Source: Cellvibrio zantedeschiae
Lineage (GTDB): Bacteria > Pseudomonadota > Gammaproteobacteria > Pseudomonadales > Cellvibrionaceae
Direction: 5' to 3'
Assembly (NCBI RefSeq): GCF_014652535.1
Contig: NZ_BMYZ01000001.1
Span: 186,001-250,000, forward strand
Length of the DNA stretch: 64,000 bases
Shown here: positions 45,306-53,645 of the stretch, piece by piece
Numbering within the stretch: the first letter of the stretch is position 1
Layout of the letters: every line of letters starts with the position of its first letter
Program-made: the position numbers and the translations under genes
The notes under the pieces: model-generated
Seen by the model: the letters and a program-made list of their open reading frames with translations, nothing else
Told to the model about the DNA's origin: nothing
Database searches by the model: none

Positions 45306-47030
45306 ATGTCCCCTAAAGCTCACAAGCACCTGCACTACAATGTAGCGCTGGTGGATAAGGTGTGGAATTTAAAGCGCCTGTGCGAAACCCATTTAAAAAT
45401 GCATATTCCGCTTAACATGGTGCTTAAAGATGAAGAGTATCGTGCAGATTTATTAGAAAAAGCTTTAACCACTGAAAACGAAGAATTGGTTGCGCTGGTG
45501 TGGGAAATTCGCAAAATGGAAGATGCGATTGTGGCATCTACGGAAGATGCTGAAGCACAAAAGCAACGTAAAAAATCGCGCAATAGCTTTCGTATTCATG
45601 TGTTTAATGCAGCCGCATTTGCGTTAATTATTTTTATGAGCGGTTATTTGCTGCGTTCGTTTCTGCCTATGGATGCCGGTGAAGTGTTTTTATTTAAAGC
45701 CGTACAAAATGTTACGGTGGAGTCGCGTTTAAAAGCCAAAAGCGGCGCGGCTTCAGGCAATCTCACCAAGGCGGATAAACCGCTGTTCCGCCTGCATGGT
45801 TCTAATACCATTGGTGAAAAATTGGCGCCCCGTTTAATTGAAGCCTATTTAATGAGCCAGGGCGCAAATAATGTTCATACCGACGTAAACCCCGCAGCGC
45901 CCAATGAAAAAATTATTTCCGGCGAAATCAACGGCCATATTGAGTTTATTGAATTGCACGCCCACGGTTCAGGAACCGCCTTTAGTGGTTTGTTGAAAGA
46001 TGAAACTGATATGGGTATGTCATCGCGTCCTATTAAAGATAAAGAGCGCGAGGAGCTGTTGCCCAAAACTGGAGACCTTACTTTGCCAGGCAGCGAACAT
46101 GTGCTGGGTTTGGATGGTTTGGCCATTATCACGTCCCCAAGCAACGCTGTATCGAGTTTATCAATTGATCAGCTCGTAGGTATTTTTTCCGGCGAAATCA
46201 CTAATTGGTCGCAGCTGGGCGGCAAAGATCTCCCGATAAAAATTTATGCGCGTGATGATAAATCGGGTACCTGGGATTCGTTTAAAGCCCTGGTATTGGA
46301 TTCGCGCAAAGCAAAATTATCTGAGTCTGCGGTGCGAGTGGAATCGAGTAGTGAATTATCTGATTCGGTAGCGCGAGAAGCAGGTGCAATTGGGTTTATC
46401 GGCTTGCCTTATGTGCGCCACGCAAAATTAATTGCTATTTCATCTTCTGATAAAAACAAAGCGATTATGCCTACTCACTTTACCGTGGGCACGGAAGATT
46501 ATCCTTTGGCACGCCGTTTATTTTTCTACACACCGCAAGTTAATCCCAACATTGAAGCCCAGGAGTTTATCCATTTTGTGGTAACTGAACGCGGCCAATC
46601 GATTGTGGAAGACGTAGGTTTTGTCTCGCAAAATATTAAATTGGGTAAACCTTTTGATAATGATTTTTACCCAACGGATATGCGTGAGTTGACCGCGCGC
46701 TCTGAACGTTTATCGATTAACTTTCGCTTTAAAAGTGGCAGCGATGAACTGGATACTAAATCGCTTAACGATTTGGACCGTGTAGCGCGATATGTTGAAG
46801 TGAACGCCCCTAAACGTGTGCAATTGTTTGGTTTCTCTGACAGTGAGGGCGATGCTGGGAAGGGTAAGGAGTTATCTGAACGTCGTGCGAAAGTGGTTGA
46901 GCAACAATTAATTCAACGTGGTATTTACCCATTGGTCGCCAAAGGCATGGGCGATGCAGCGCCCTTGGCCGCGAGCAATACGGAAGAAGGTAAAAATATT
47001 AATCGTCGTGTTGAGGTTTGGATTTTGTAA
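45306..47030 (+). CDS. Membrane-anchored PstS-like phosphate-binding and OmpA fusion protein
   Basis: ATG at 45306 gives a conserved-looking N-terminus; the in-frame extension upstream overlaps the Pho boxes. The 574-residue protein has a cytoplasmic helical N-terminal part (1-95), one membrane helix (about 97-119, FNAAAFALIIFMSGYLL) and a PstS-like phosphate-binding domain (about 159-450). The latter contains LHGSNTIGEKLAPRL, GSGTAFSGLL and YARDDKSGTWDSF. A C-terminal OmpA domain (469-574) has INFRFKSGSDELD, LFGFSDSEGDAGKG, LSERRAKVV and NINRRVEVWI. The OmpA domain should bind peptidoglycan, so the protein would bridge inner membrane and wall with a phosphate sensor between. It is not a classical soluble PstS. 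Confidence 0.9.
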   Translation: MSPKAHKHLHYNVALVDKVWNLKRLCETHLKMHIPLNMVLKDEEYRADLLEKALTTENEELVALVWEIRKMEDAIVASTEDAEAQKQRKKSRNSFRIHVFNAAAFALIIFMSGYLLRSFLPMDAGEVFLFKAVQNVTVESRLKAKSGAASGNLTKADKPLFRLHGSNTIGEKLAPRLIEAYLMSQGANNVHTDVNPAAPNEKIISGEINGHIEFIELHAHGSGTAFSGLLKDETDMGMSSRPIKDKEREELLPKTGDLTLPGSEHVLGLDGLAIITSPSNAVSSLSIDQLVGIFSGEITNWSQLGGKDLPIKIYARDDKSGTWDSFKALVLDSRKAKLSESAVRVESSSELSDSVAREAGAIGFIGLPYVRHAKLIAISSSDKNKAIMPTHFTVGTEDYPLARRLFFYTPQVNPNIEAQEFIHFVVTERGQSIVEDVGFVSQNIKLGKPFDNDFYPTDMRELTARSERLSINFRFKSGSDELDTKSLNDLDRVARYVEVNAPKRVQLFGFSDSEGDAGKGKELSERRAKVVEQQLIQRGIYPLVAKGMGDAAPLAASNTEEGKNINRRVEVWIL

Positions 47031-47085
47031 GTTGGTATCTGTGTCGTTGAAAATTTTTCAGAAAGTTGTTGTTCAATTCTTTTGG

Positions 47086-47417
47086 TAGATTTATTTCGCC
47101 TGCTGGCGAGTCACTTTTCGTCCGGCAACTGCTCCTGCGTTGCTCTACCTCCTGCATCCAAGCAGTCGTGCTTGTCCACAAAATTGCAGGAGAGCAATTT
47201 TGCACAGCAAAGCTGCCCCAAAGGGGTGAAAGCCATGGATGGCTTTCATGAAAGAAAAGTAACCAAAAGAAAGGACACCCCTCTCGTTCCTGTTTCCTGT
47301 GCGCTTCAGAAAATTGCTGTCGTTCCGGTGCGACATCCATGTCGCATCGTCACTCAAACGCACATCCTGTGCGTTTGCCAACAATTTTCTTCCAGTGCTC
47401 GGGGAACTCGTAGGGGA
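47086..47417 (+). repeat. Structured dispersed element, copy A
   Basis: This element is shared with the minus strand at 55829-56041. It starts TAGATTTATTTCGCCTGC, continues TGGCGAGTCACTTTTCGT and ends in GTGCTCGGGGAAC. Its 3' half folds into a three-way junction: outer stem GAAAATTG (47309-47316) with CAATTTTC (47382-47389), hairpin GTGCGACA/TGTCGCAT (47328-47347) and hairpin AAACGCACA/TGTGCGTTT (47356-47376). Copy A carries an extra internal part with more hairpins, for example GAAAGCCAT/ATGGCTTTC. Frames through the repeat encode a look-alike peptide, but the structure is the better conserved feature. Confidence 0.75.
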
Positions 47418-47450
47418 TGGGAGGAATTGAGTAACAGTTTTGCTCTGCCT

Positions 47451-47843
47451 TTAGGTTGTACTCTTGCTGGCTATTTTTTCCAATAGCCAGCTTTTTGCTT
47501 TTTCAGTATCAGAAAATAATTTGCCGTAACCTATATTGCGATTAGCCAGAACCGTGCGGATAAATTCCGTGTGTTCAAACGTTTTGGGATTTTTATCGAC
47601 CCAAGCGATCACAAATTTTGATGTGATGCCTGCTTCCTCAAAAATCGTTTGGTGATTCCAGGCGTCCATTGTAGAAATTGCGCTCGACATATCCTGTTCG
47701 CCCAATACATAAAAACAATTATGTTGATTGCACGTGTCAGCAATTGTTCGCCACAGCATTACGGCGTTGTCATAGGTCGAGCTACCCGAGATAACCACAT
47801 GCAGATAATTGTCCTGCAGGGTTATGTCCATGGTGTTAGGCAT
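47451..47843 (-). CDS. SpoIIAA/STAS-like small protein
   Basis: ATG at 47843 is chosen because GGGAG lies 7 bases upstream; a start at 47864 is less supported. The 130-residue protein has an alpha/beta pattern like SpoIIAA-family proteins (ITLQDNYLHVVISGSSTYDN, then FVIAWVDKNPKTFEHTEFI and GYGKLFSDTEKAKSWLLEKI). No transmembrane segment is visible. Its stop lies about 30 bp from structured element copy A. A regulatory or membrane-associated role is possible, and no specific function is known. Confidence 0.68.
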   Translation of the reverse strand: MPNTMDITLQDNYLHVVISGSSTYDNAVMLWRTIADTCNQHNCFYVLGEQDMSSAISTMDAWNHQTIFEEAGITSKFVIAWVDKNPKTFEHTEFIRTVLANRNIGYGKLFSDTEKAKSWLLEKIASKSTT

Positions 47844-47918
47844 TAAGTCTCCCATGCGCCGCATTGCAGCGCGTTCAACAGTGTAAAAATCGAATTGATT
47901 TGATCCGCTAGTGGCGAA

Positions 47919-48599
47919 TTAGTTGCGCAAATCAGCAACAAGTTTTCCAGCGTCGAAAACTTCTTTTTCGTGGGCGGGTTCGCGCCAGGTTTCTATCAGT
48001 GCAGCTTCATACCAAGTTTTCATGGCGGGCAGGGCGAGCATGGTTTGCAGGTATTCACTTGCCGCTTTACCAAGTGGAAGTTGATAGGTTTGTGCACGGA
48101 AAACAACGGGTGCAAAAAAAGCATCTACGGCGCTGAAGTTTTCGCCTGCCAAAAATGGCCCACCAAATTTTTGCAAACCCTGGCTCCAAAGTTCGTCAAT
48201 GCGATCTATATCTTTTTGCAATGCAGGAGAAATATTGTGTAACGCAATGCGCACACCGCAACTCATTCCGCAATTATTGCGCAAGGTTTGAAAGCCCGAA
48301 TGCATTTCTGCTGCTGCAGAACGCGCCCAGGCACGCGCGGTTTTATCACTCGGCCATACATGGGGATGATGCTCTGCCAGGTATTCAATAATTGCCAGGG
48401 AATCCCAAATTACGCGGTCCCCATCTTGCAAACAAGGTACTTTGCCGCTGGGCGAAAAGCTACGGTATGCCTCCCATGCACCCTTTTCGGGGAAGGGGTG
48501 CAATTGTTCTGCGAAGGGAATTTCGAAGGCCGAAAGCACCAGCCAGGGGCGCAGTGACCAGGATGAATAATTTTTGTTAGCAATATGAAGTGTGTACAT
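47919..48599 (-). CDS. Glutathione S-transferase family protein
   Basis: ATG at 48599 with GGGAG upstream gives a normal N-terminus; the frame from 48626 adds nine residues. The 226-residue protein opens LHIANKNYSSWSLRPWLVLS, where SSW replaces the usual catalytic Ser/Cys/Tyr context of the YfcF/zeta-like branch. SGKVPCLQDGDRVIWDSLAI is the glutathione-binding segment. The helical domain has FLAGENFSAVDAFFAPVVFR, the conserved N-capping motif. Its substrate is unknown. It lies downstream of purK but is separated from it by a terminator. Confidence 0.85.
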   Translation of the reverse strand: MYTLHIANKNYSSWSLRPWLVLSAFEIPFAEQLHPFPEKGAWEAYRSFSPSGKVPCLQDGDRVIWDSLAIIEYLAEHHPHVWPSDKTARAWARSAAAEMHSGFQTLRNNCGMSCGVRIALHNISPALQKDIDRIDELWSQGLQKFGGPFLAGENFSAVDAFFAPVVFRAQTYQLPLGKAASEYLQTMLALPAMKTWYEAALIETWREPAHEKEVFDAGKLVADLRN

Positions 48600-48652
48600 C
48601 GTCGACTCCCAGTCATTAAAAAGCACTAAACAAAGCTAGTTGATAGGTAACC

Positions 48653-48685
48653 AAAATAAAAAAGCCAAGAGCTTGGTCTTGGCTT
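48653..48685 (-). terminator. Terminator of the purEK operon
   Basis: Stem AAGCCAAGA (48662-48670) pairs with TCTTGGCTT (48677-48685) with a 6-base loop; in the minus direction it is followed by a T-rich run. It lies between purK and the GST gene. Confidence 0.85.
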
Positions 48686-48698
48686 TAGTGTAGGGATC

Positions 48699-49781
48699 TT
48701 AATCCTGGTCTTCCAGCGCTTTGAGGCTCCATTCAATCGCCTCTTTATAGTATTGCTCTGGCAAGAGGTATTTGAGCTGTTGCAGGGTGCTGCGAATTTC
48801 ACCTAGATCCTTGCTTACCATATTGATGTGGCCAACTTTACGGCCCGGTAAAACGGCTTTTCCGTACCAATAGGTTTGCGCGACGGGCAGGTTGAGCCAG
48901 TTTGGATTGTATTCGGTGCCAATCAAATTGATCATCACGTTCTGGCCGAGGATTTGTGCTTTCGGGATAGCCATATCGGCAATTGCACGCAAATGATATT
49001 CAAACTGGCTGATGCTCGCGCCGGCTTGCGTCCAGTGACCACTGTTGTGTACGCGCGGGGCTAGTTCATTAATCATCAACTGGTCGCCAACGCGGAAACA
49101 TTCCATCGCCATAACTCCCACGTAATCCAATTCATTCAATAGTTTGCCCAGCATGTCTTCCGCTTGCGTTTGCAGCGCTTGCAGACGAGTTAAAGGCGCA
49201 ACTGAGGCGTACAAAATACCGTTTAAATGTAAATTGAGTGTAAGGGGATAAAACACGCATTGACCCGCACGGTTGCGCACACCAACGAGGGATACTTCTT
49301 CATCAAACGGAATAGCTTGCTCTGCAATCGCCTGACCTTGCCAATCCGCAGGAACTTCATCGTCTTGTGCGCGAATCCAGTATTGGCCTTTGCCATCGTA
49401 ACCACCAGTGCGGCGCTTAAGTAGCACTCGCTCACCCAACTGGTCACGTAACTCATTTGCGCTTATTTCATTAGCTACATTGCGCCAGGGCGCCGTGGAA
49501 AGGCCAAGGGAATCAATCAGTTCTTTTTGTGTTTTGCGATCCGCCAAGCGGCCAAATACCGGCTTATTAACAAAGTGTGCATGGTGCGCCAGGGTATTGG
49601 TCACGAGTGTATCCGGCCATTGCTCGCGCTCGGCAGTAACCAGATCATCAGCTTGCAGGGCAGGTGCGCTGCTTTCGTTAATATCTACCGGGCGTACATC
49701 CAGTGCTAAAGGCATGCCCGCATGCTTAAGCATGGCACCCAATTGACCTGCACCTAATACCCAAATTGGCTTACTGCTCAT
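48699..49781 (-). CDS. purK: N5-carboxyaminoimidazole ribonucleotide synthase
   Basis: The 360-residue ATP-grasp enzyme converts AIR, ATP and bicarbonate to N5-CAIR in purine synthesis. The N-terminal IWVLGAGQLGAMLKHAG loop, the ATP-grasp motifs LLKRRTGGYDGKGQYWI, IAEQAIPFDEEVSLVGVR and NELAPRVHNSGHWT are all present. It follows purE on the same strand and supplies its substrate. A REP-like repeat occupies the purE-purK gap. ATG at 49781 gives the expected length. Confidence 0.95.
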   Translation of the reverse strand: MSSKPIWVLGAGQLGAMLKHAGMPLALDVRPVDINESSAPALQADDLVTAEREQWPDTLVTNTLAHHAHFVNKPVFGRLADRKTQKELIDSLGLSTAPWRNVANEISANELRDQLGERVLLKRRTGGYDGKGQYWIRAQDDEVPADWQGQAIAEQAIPFDEEVSLVGVRNRAGQCVFYPLTLNLHLNGILYASVAPLTRLQALQTQAEDMLGKLLNELDYVGVMAMECFRVGDQLMINELAPRVHNSGHWTQAGASISQFEYHLRAIADMAIPKAQILGQNVMINLIGTEYNPNWLNLPVAQTYWYGKAVLPGRKVGHINMVSKDLGEIRSTLQQLKYLLPEQYYKEAIEWSLKALEDQD

Positions 49782-49836
49782 TCACTACCTACAAAAATTA
49801 ACTTTGGAAATATTTTAAAGGTTACTGCTTTCTAGT

Positions 49837-49915
49837 CCCCCTCTTTAGCAAAGAGGGGTTAGGGGAGATTTGATTTTCGTTCACTACCTCCCCAACCCCC
49901 TTTTATAAAAGGGGA
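49837..49915. repeat. REP/BIME-like inverted repeat between purE and purK
   Basis: The left half contains hairpin CCCCTCTTT/AAAGAGGGG (49838-49858) and the right half an 18-bp perfect palindrome CCCCTTTTA/TAAAAGGGG (49897-49914). The two halves are also inverted copies of each other (GGGGTTAGGGGAGAT with ACCTCCCCAACCCC), so one long hairpin is an alternative fold. Confidence 0.75.
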
Positions 49916-49926
49916 GCGCAGACTGC

Positions 49927-50418
49927 TTAATCCACGCTTGGATCAGGATTATCTAAAACGGCTTGTGTCTGGGTATAGCGGAAATCTTCAATGCGCGCCG
50001 CCAATTCAGCATCGTTCAGCGCCAGAATCTGACAGGCCAACAAGCCAGCATTAAAGGCACCCGCGGTGCCAATCGCCAAAGTGCCAACCGCAATGCCTTT
50101 TGGCATTTGAACGATAGAGAGCAAGCTATCCATACCGTTTAAGGCTTTACTTTGTACGGGAACGCCGAGCACTGGCAAACGCGTGTGAGCAGCAATCATC
50201 CCTGGCAAGTGAGCGGCACCACCGGCACCGGCAACTATAACGCCATAACCGTTGCTGACAGCCTCTTCAGCGAAGCTGGCCAGCTTCTGCGGAGTGCGGT
50301 GGGCAGAAACAACCTCGGTATGGTACTCCACACCTAATTTCTGCAGGATTTCAACAGCAGCTTGCATGGTCGCCCAATCACTTTTGGAACCCATCACAAC
50401 GGCAACTTTAGTGCTCAT
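49927..50418 (-). CDS. purE: N5-CAIR mutase
   Basis: ATG at 50418 gives the standard 163-residue protein; an extension to 50472 is rejected. Class I PurE motifs are visible: [26 protein letters not shown] (with the catalytic His) and [20 protein letters not shown]. It rearranges N5-CAIR to CAIR, the next step after PurK. The downstream gene is purK, with a 145-bp gap that includes a REP-like repeat. Confidence 0.96.
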   Translation of the reverse strand: MSTKVAVVMGSKSDWATMQAAVEILQKLGVEYHTEVVSAHRTPQKLASFAEEAVSNGYGVIVAGAGGAAHLPGMIAAHTRLPVLGVPVQSKALNGMDSLLSIVQMPKGIAVGTLAIGTAGAFNAGLLACQILALNDAELAARIEDFRYTQTQAVLDNPDPSVD

Positions 50419-50524
50419 AGCATTGTCTCGAACGAAAAATAACCAATGGAAAAAAGGCGCGCATAGTATCACATACTGGGCTACAAGCTAAAATTCGGAA
50501 GGAAAATTCATCAATAAGAGGGGC

Positions 50525-51694
50525 TTATTGGGGTGATGGCGCTGGAGTTGACGATGCCTGTTGAGATGAATCGACATCCGGCAATGCAACTGCAGGCGCT
50601 GATGTTTGCTTGCTGATAGAACTGGAGGAAGGCCGCTGTTCTCGGCTAGCGGATTCAACCCGAGGTTTGGTTTGTGCTTCTGCATCCACCACCTGAAAAC
50701 GCAAAATCCCAATAATCTGATTCGCTTCGGTCACTACCTGAATTTGCCAGTCGCCTTTAGCATCTGCGGGGAAATTGGTTTTGTGCGTCCAGGTTTGGTA
50801 GCCCTGGTCGTTGCCGCCGCTGATGTTCAGGGCAATTTTGTCGAACTTCTTACCCTTGTGAATCCACTGGTGATAAATACGTTCACGCAATCCGCGTGGT
50901 GCGTGTATAGCGGTGTAGGCGTAAATTCCTGCATGTAATTGTGCGCTGGTGATTGTTTTGAATTGCTGTTTGGGGGCGCGATTGCGGTCGTCAATGTGAT
51001 CGGTGATGGCGACCTTGGTTAGCCAGAGCGATGCCGGTGGAATCCATGGGCGAACTAAAATACCGAATCCACCAGCGCATAACATTAAAGACACTACAGC
51101 TATAGTACGCTTCCACCACACCACCGACATACTGCGAACTAAACCCGGGCCTGTTAGCAGCACGGCAATACCCAGCGACCACAAATAACTTTGCGGTGTA
51201 GGCAAATGGAAAATAAGTGGCAGTGCGGTTAAGAGCGCTGCAAACAGCGTAATGCCGTGAAAGCAGTAATACAGCCAGCGACGTGCCGCCAGCCAGTGGT
51301 AATAAATTGGGTCGATAATTGAGACGAGCGCTGCAGCAATTAATACGGACGTAAAGAAAACTTGTCCGGTATTCCATGCGGTGGTGATAAAGAAAAACGG
51401 AATGACAAAAAACAAACTCTCCTGATGCACCAGCTGATTCACGTATCGCAATACAACCGGCGGCACTGTTATACCAAACCAATGCGAGATTCCCTTGCGC
51501 AATAAATTTTCCATCGCGAGCCAAACCCAACTTGCCAGCATTAACACTGAAATTATTTGTGCAAATTGTTCCTGCTTTCGCTCCACTAAAAGAAAGCTGG
51601 CCACGCCCGATACAAACCCAAACAAAGGAATAATCCAGGGCCTGCGTTCAGCAATTTTTAGGGTTCGCCTGATCAGCTTTTTGATAACTGCCAT
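50525..51694 (-). CDS. DUF5924/DUF2914 membrane protein
   Basis: The 389-residue protein has about seven hydrophobic segments in residues 18-225. The soluble C-terminal part (about 230-350) fits DUF2914: ITSAQLHAGIYAYTAIHAPRG, YHQWIHKGKKFDKIALNISG and GDWQIQVVTEANQIIGILRF. The last 40 residues are Ser/Pro/Gln-rich and probably disordered. The N-terminal domain matches the DUF5924 family, common in gammaproteobacteria, function unknown. It converges with nothing obvious and is separated by 106 bp from purE on the same strand. Confidence 0.82.
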   Translation of the reverse strand: MAVIKKLIRRTLKIAERRPWIIPLFGFVSGVASFLLVERKQEQFAQIISVLMLASWVWLAMENLLRKGISHWFGITVPPVVLRYVNQLVHQESLFFVIPFFFITTAWNTGQVFFTSVLIAAALVSIIDPIYYHWLAARRWLYYCFHGITLFAALLTALPLIFHLPTPQSYLWSLGIAVLLTGPGLVRSMSVVWWKRTIAVVSLMLCAGGFGILVRPWIPPASLWLTKVAITDHIDDRNRAPKQQFKTITSAQLHAGIYAYTAIHAPRGLRERIYHQWIHKGKKFDKIALNISGGNDQGYQTWTHKTNFPADAKGDWQIQVVTEANQIIGILRFQVVDAEAQTKPRVESASREQRPSSSSISKQTSAPAVALPDVDSSQQASSTPAPSPQ

Positions 51695-51732
51695 GATGTT
51701 TTGTCTTTAACTTTTCCCTAACCTTGATGTAA

Positions 51733-52653
51733 TTAATTGGCCGAGCTCACACTTGGTTTCAGGATTTCGATCATCCAATTCATAAATGCCTGAACGCGTT
51801 TTGGTAAATGGCGGCGATTCGCATAAATCAATGAAACCGGCATGGGCGCCGAGCGATAATCCGGTAAAACCTCGATAAGTTGCCCGCTTTGTAAATACGG
51901 CTTTGCCGTTGCGCCATTTTCTGGAATTTGAATAATACCGAGCCCTGCCAAACACGCGCTTAGATAGGCCTCCGCATTATTCACGATTAACGCACCTTCC
52001 ATATCGATGTATTGAGTGACAGATGTTAGTGGGTCCACGTACTCGAATCCGTACGATTTACCACCAAGCACCGAAACATAGTGGACCAATTTATGGCGGG
52101 CAAGATCTTCAAGTGTTTGTGGAACGCCGTAAGTTTCAATGTAGCTCGGCGATACGCAATTGATGAGTTGATATTCGCCAATCGGGCGAGCCACCAAACT
52201 CGAATCAAGCAAGTTGCCGACACGTACCACGCAATCAAATCCTTCTCGCACAACATCTACCCGGCGATCTGTGCTGCTCAGTTCAATTTCCAAATGCGGA
52301 TGTTCGCGTAAAAACTGTGGGAGCGCAGGGATGACCAAGCCCCGCGCCATGGCTGTGGGCATGTCCACGCGCAAGCGTCCGCTCAACTGGTTTTGCTGAT
52401 TGTTGAAGAGGGTTTTGAGTTCATCGAAGTCGGCAAGTAAATCTTTGCTGCGCTCGTAAAACGCCTGACCATCGTGAGTCATCTGCACGCGGCGTGTGGT
52501 GCGGTGTAGCAAGCGTGTCCCCAACATAGATTCCAACTGCTGTACGGCGCTGGAAACATTGGCTTTAGCTATGCCCAAACTATCTGCAGCCTCGGTAAAA
52601 CTCGCTAGTTCAGCAACGCGCAAATAAATCTGTATTGCATCCAACTGATTCAT
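51733..52653 (-). CDS. LysR-family transcriptional regulator
   Basis: The 306-residue protein has the LysR winged helix (residues 6-65: IYLRVAELASFTEAADSLGI, then NVSSAVQQLESMLGTRLL) and an effector-binding domain with RLRVDMPTAMARGLVIPALP. It is of the CrgA/DmlR-like branch common next to oxidoreductase genes. It is divergent from an SDR gene across 193 bp, so the SDR is its likely target, with an unknown inducer. Confidence 0.9.
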   Translation of the reverse strand: MNQLDAIQIYLRVAELASFTEAADSLGIAKANVSSAVQQLESMLGTRLLHRTTRRVQMTHDGQAFYERSKDLLADFDELKTLFNNQQNQLSGRLRVDMPTAMARGLVIPALPQFLREHPHLEIELSSTDRRVDVVREGFDCVVRVGNLLDSSLVARPIGEYQLINCVSPSYIETYGVPQTLEDLARHKLVHYVSVLGGKSYGFEYVDPLTSVTQYIDMEGALIVNNAEAYLSACLAGLGIIQIPENGATAKPYLQSGQLIEVLPDYRSAPMPVSLIYANRRHLPKRVQAFMNWMIEILKPSVSSAN

Positions 52654-52846
52654 AGGTCAGCCCTATTGTTCCAATTTTATGAACAGTAAATTCAAAATTA
52701 GTGTCTTTATCCAGAATTTCAAGATTAATAGACTGGCAACCATCAAGCAATAAGCTTGAAAAACTTAAGGTGTGTTGGATGTTTGTCTCGCGGATATATC
52801 AACACTCTCCTTTTGAATCACTGGCTTTAATCATTGGAGATACGTT

Positions 52847-53605
52847 ATGAATCATAAAATCGCAATCGTAACCGGCGCTAGCCGCGGTCTTGGTAGAAAT
52901 GCAGCACTGCGTTTAGCAAGCAGGGGCGTTGACATCATCATCACTTATCACAGCAAACGTGATGAAGCCGAGAAGGTCGTTGCCGAGATTGAGGCGGCGG
53001 GCGCTAAAGCAGCGGCGCTCCAGTTGGACGTTTCACAAAGCAAAAGCTTCACTCAATTTGCTGTAGGTGTGAAAGCAATTTTGCAATCAAAATGGCAGCG
53101 CAATAATTTTGATTATTTGGTCAATAACGCAGGGACCGGAATCAACATTCCCTTCATTGAAACCAGTGAAGAACAGTTTGACCAAATGATGAATGTGCAC
53201 TTGAAAGGTGTTTATTTTCTTACGCAAAAACTCGTGGGACTTATGGCAGACGGAGGCAGCATTCTCAATATTTCCAGCGGGCTGGCGCGCTTTAGTTTCC
53301 CGGGTTATTCAGCCTATGCCGTAATGAAAGGCGCTGTTGAAGTTTTAAGTAGATATCTTGCCAAAGAATTAGGTGCACGCGGCATCAGGGTTAATACGCT
53401 TGCACCTGGCGCCATAGCAACAGACTTTGGGGGTGGCGCCGTGCGCGATAATCAGGAGTTGAACCAACATATAGCATCGCTTACGGCCTTAGGGCGTGTT
53501 GGTTTACCGGATGACATTGGCGGTGTAATTGCGTCTATGTTGTCTGATGACAACCGCTGGGTCAACGGACAGCGAATTGAAGCCGCAGGTGGAATATTTT
53601 TGTAA
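52847..53605 (+). CDS. Short-chain dehydrogenase/reductase
   Basis: The 252-residue enzyme has the NAD(P) motif TGASRGLG (residues 9-16), NNAG, and the catalytic Ser-Tyr-Lys arrangement (SSGLARFSFPGYSAYAVMKGA). Basic residues after the second strand (YHSKRDEAEK) favour NADPH. It reduces or oxidises an unknown carbonyl compound. It starts after GGAG with normal spacing. Divergence from the LysR gene suggests inducible expression. Confidence 0.9.
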   Translation: MNHKIAIVTGASRGLGRNAALRLASRGVDIIITYHSKRDEAEKVVAEIEAAGAKAAALQLDVSQSKSFTQFAVGVKAILQSKWQRNNFDYLVNNAGTGINIPFIETSEEQFDQMMNVHLKGVYFLTQKLVGLMADGGSILNISSGLARFSFPGYSAYAVMKGAVEVLSRYLAKELGARGIRVNTLAPGAIATDFGGGAVRDNQELNQHIASLTALGRVGLPDDIGGVIASMLSDDNRWVNGQRIEAAGGIFL

Positions 53606-53613
53606 CACGCGAT

Positions 53614-53645
53614 GCCCACTGAAAAAATTCAGTGGGCGATTTTTA
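53614..53645. terminator. Terminator between SDR and apbE genes
   Basis: Stem GCCCACTGAA / TTCAGTGGGC with loop AAAA is followed by T-rich sequence on the plus strand. It separates convergent genes. Confidence 0.85.

Noticed and set aside
47082-47486. 134-residue plus-strand frame inside repeat copy A
   Set aside because: It covers a dispersed structured repeat; the same peptide appears as an upstream extension of rdgC, so it is probably a by-product. A coding role is left open in the findings.
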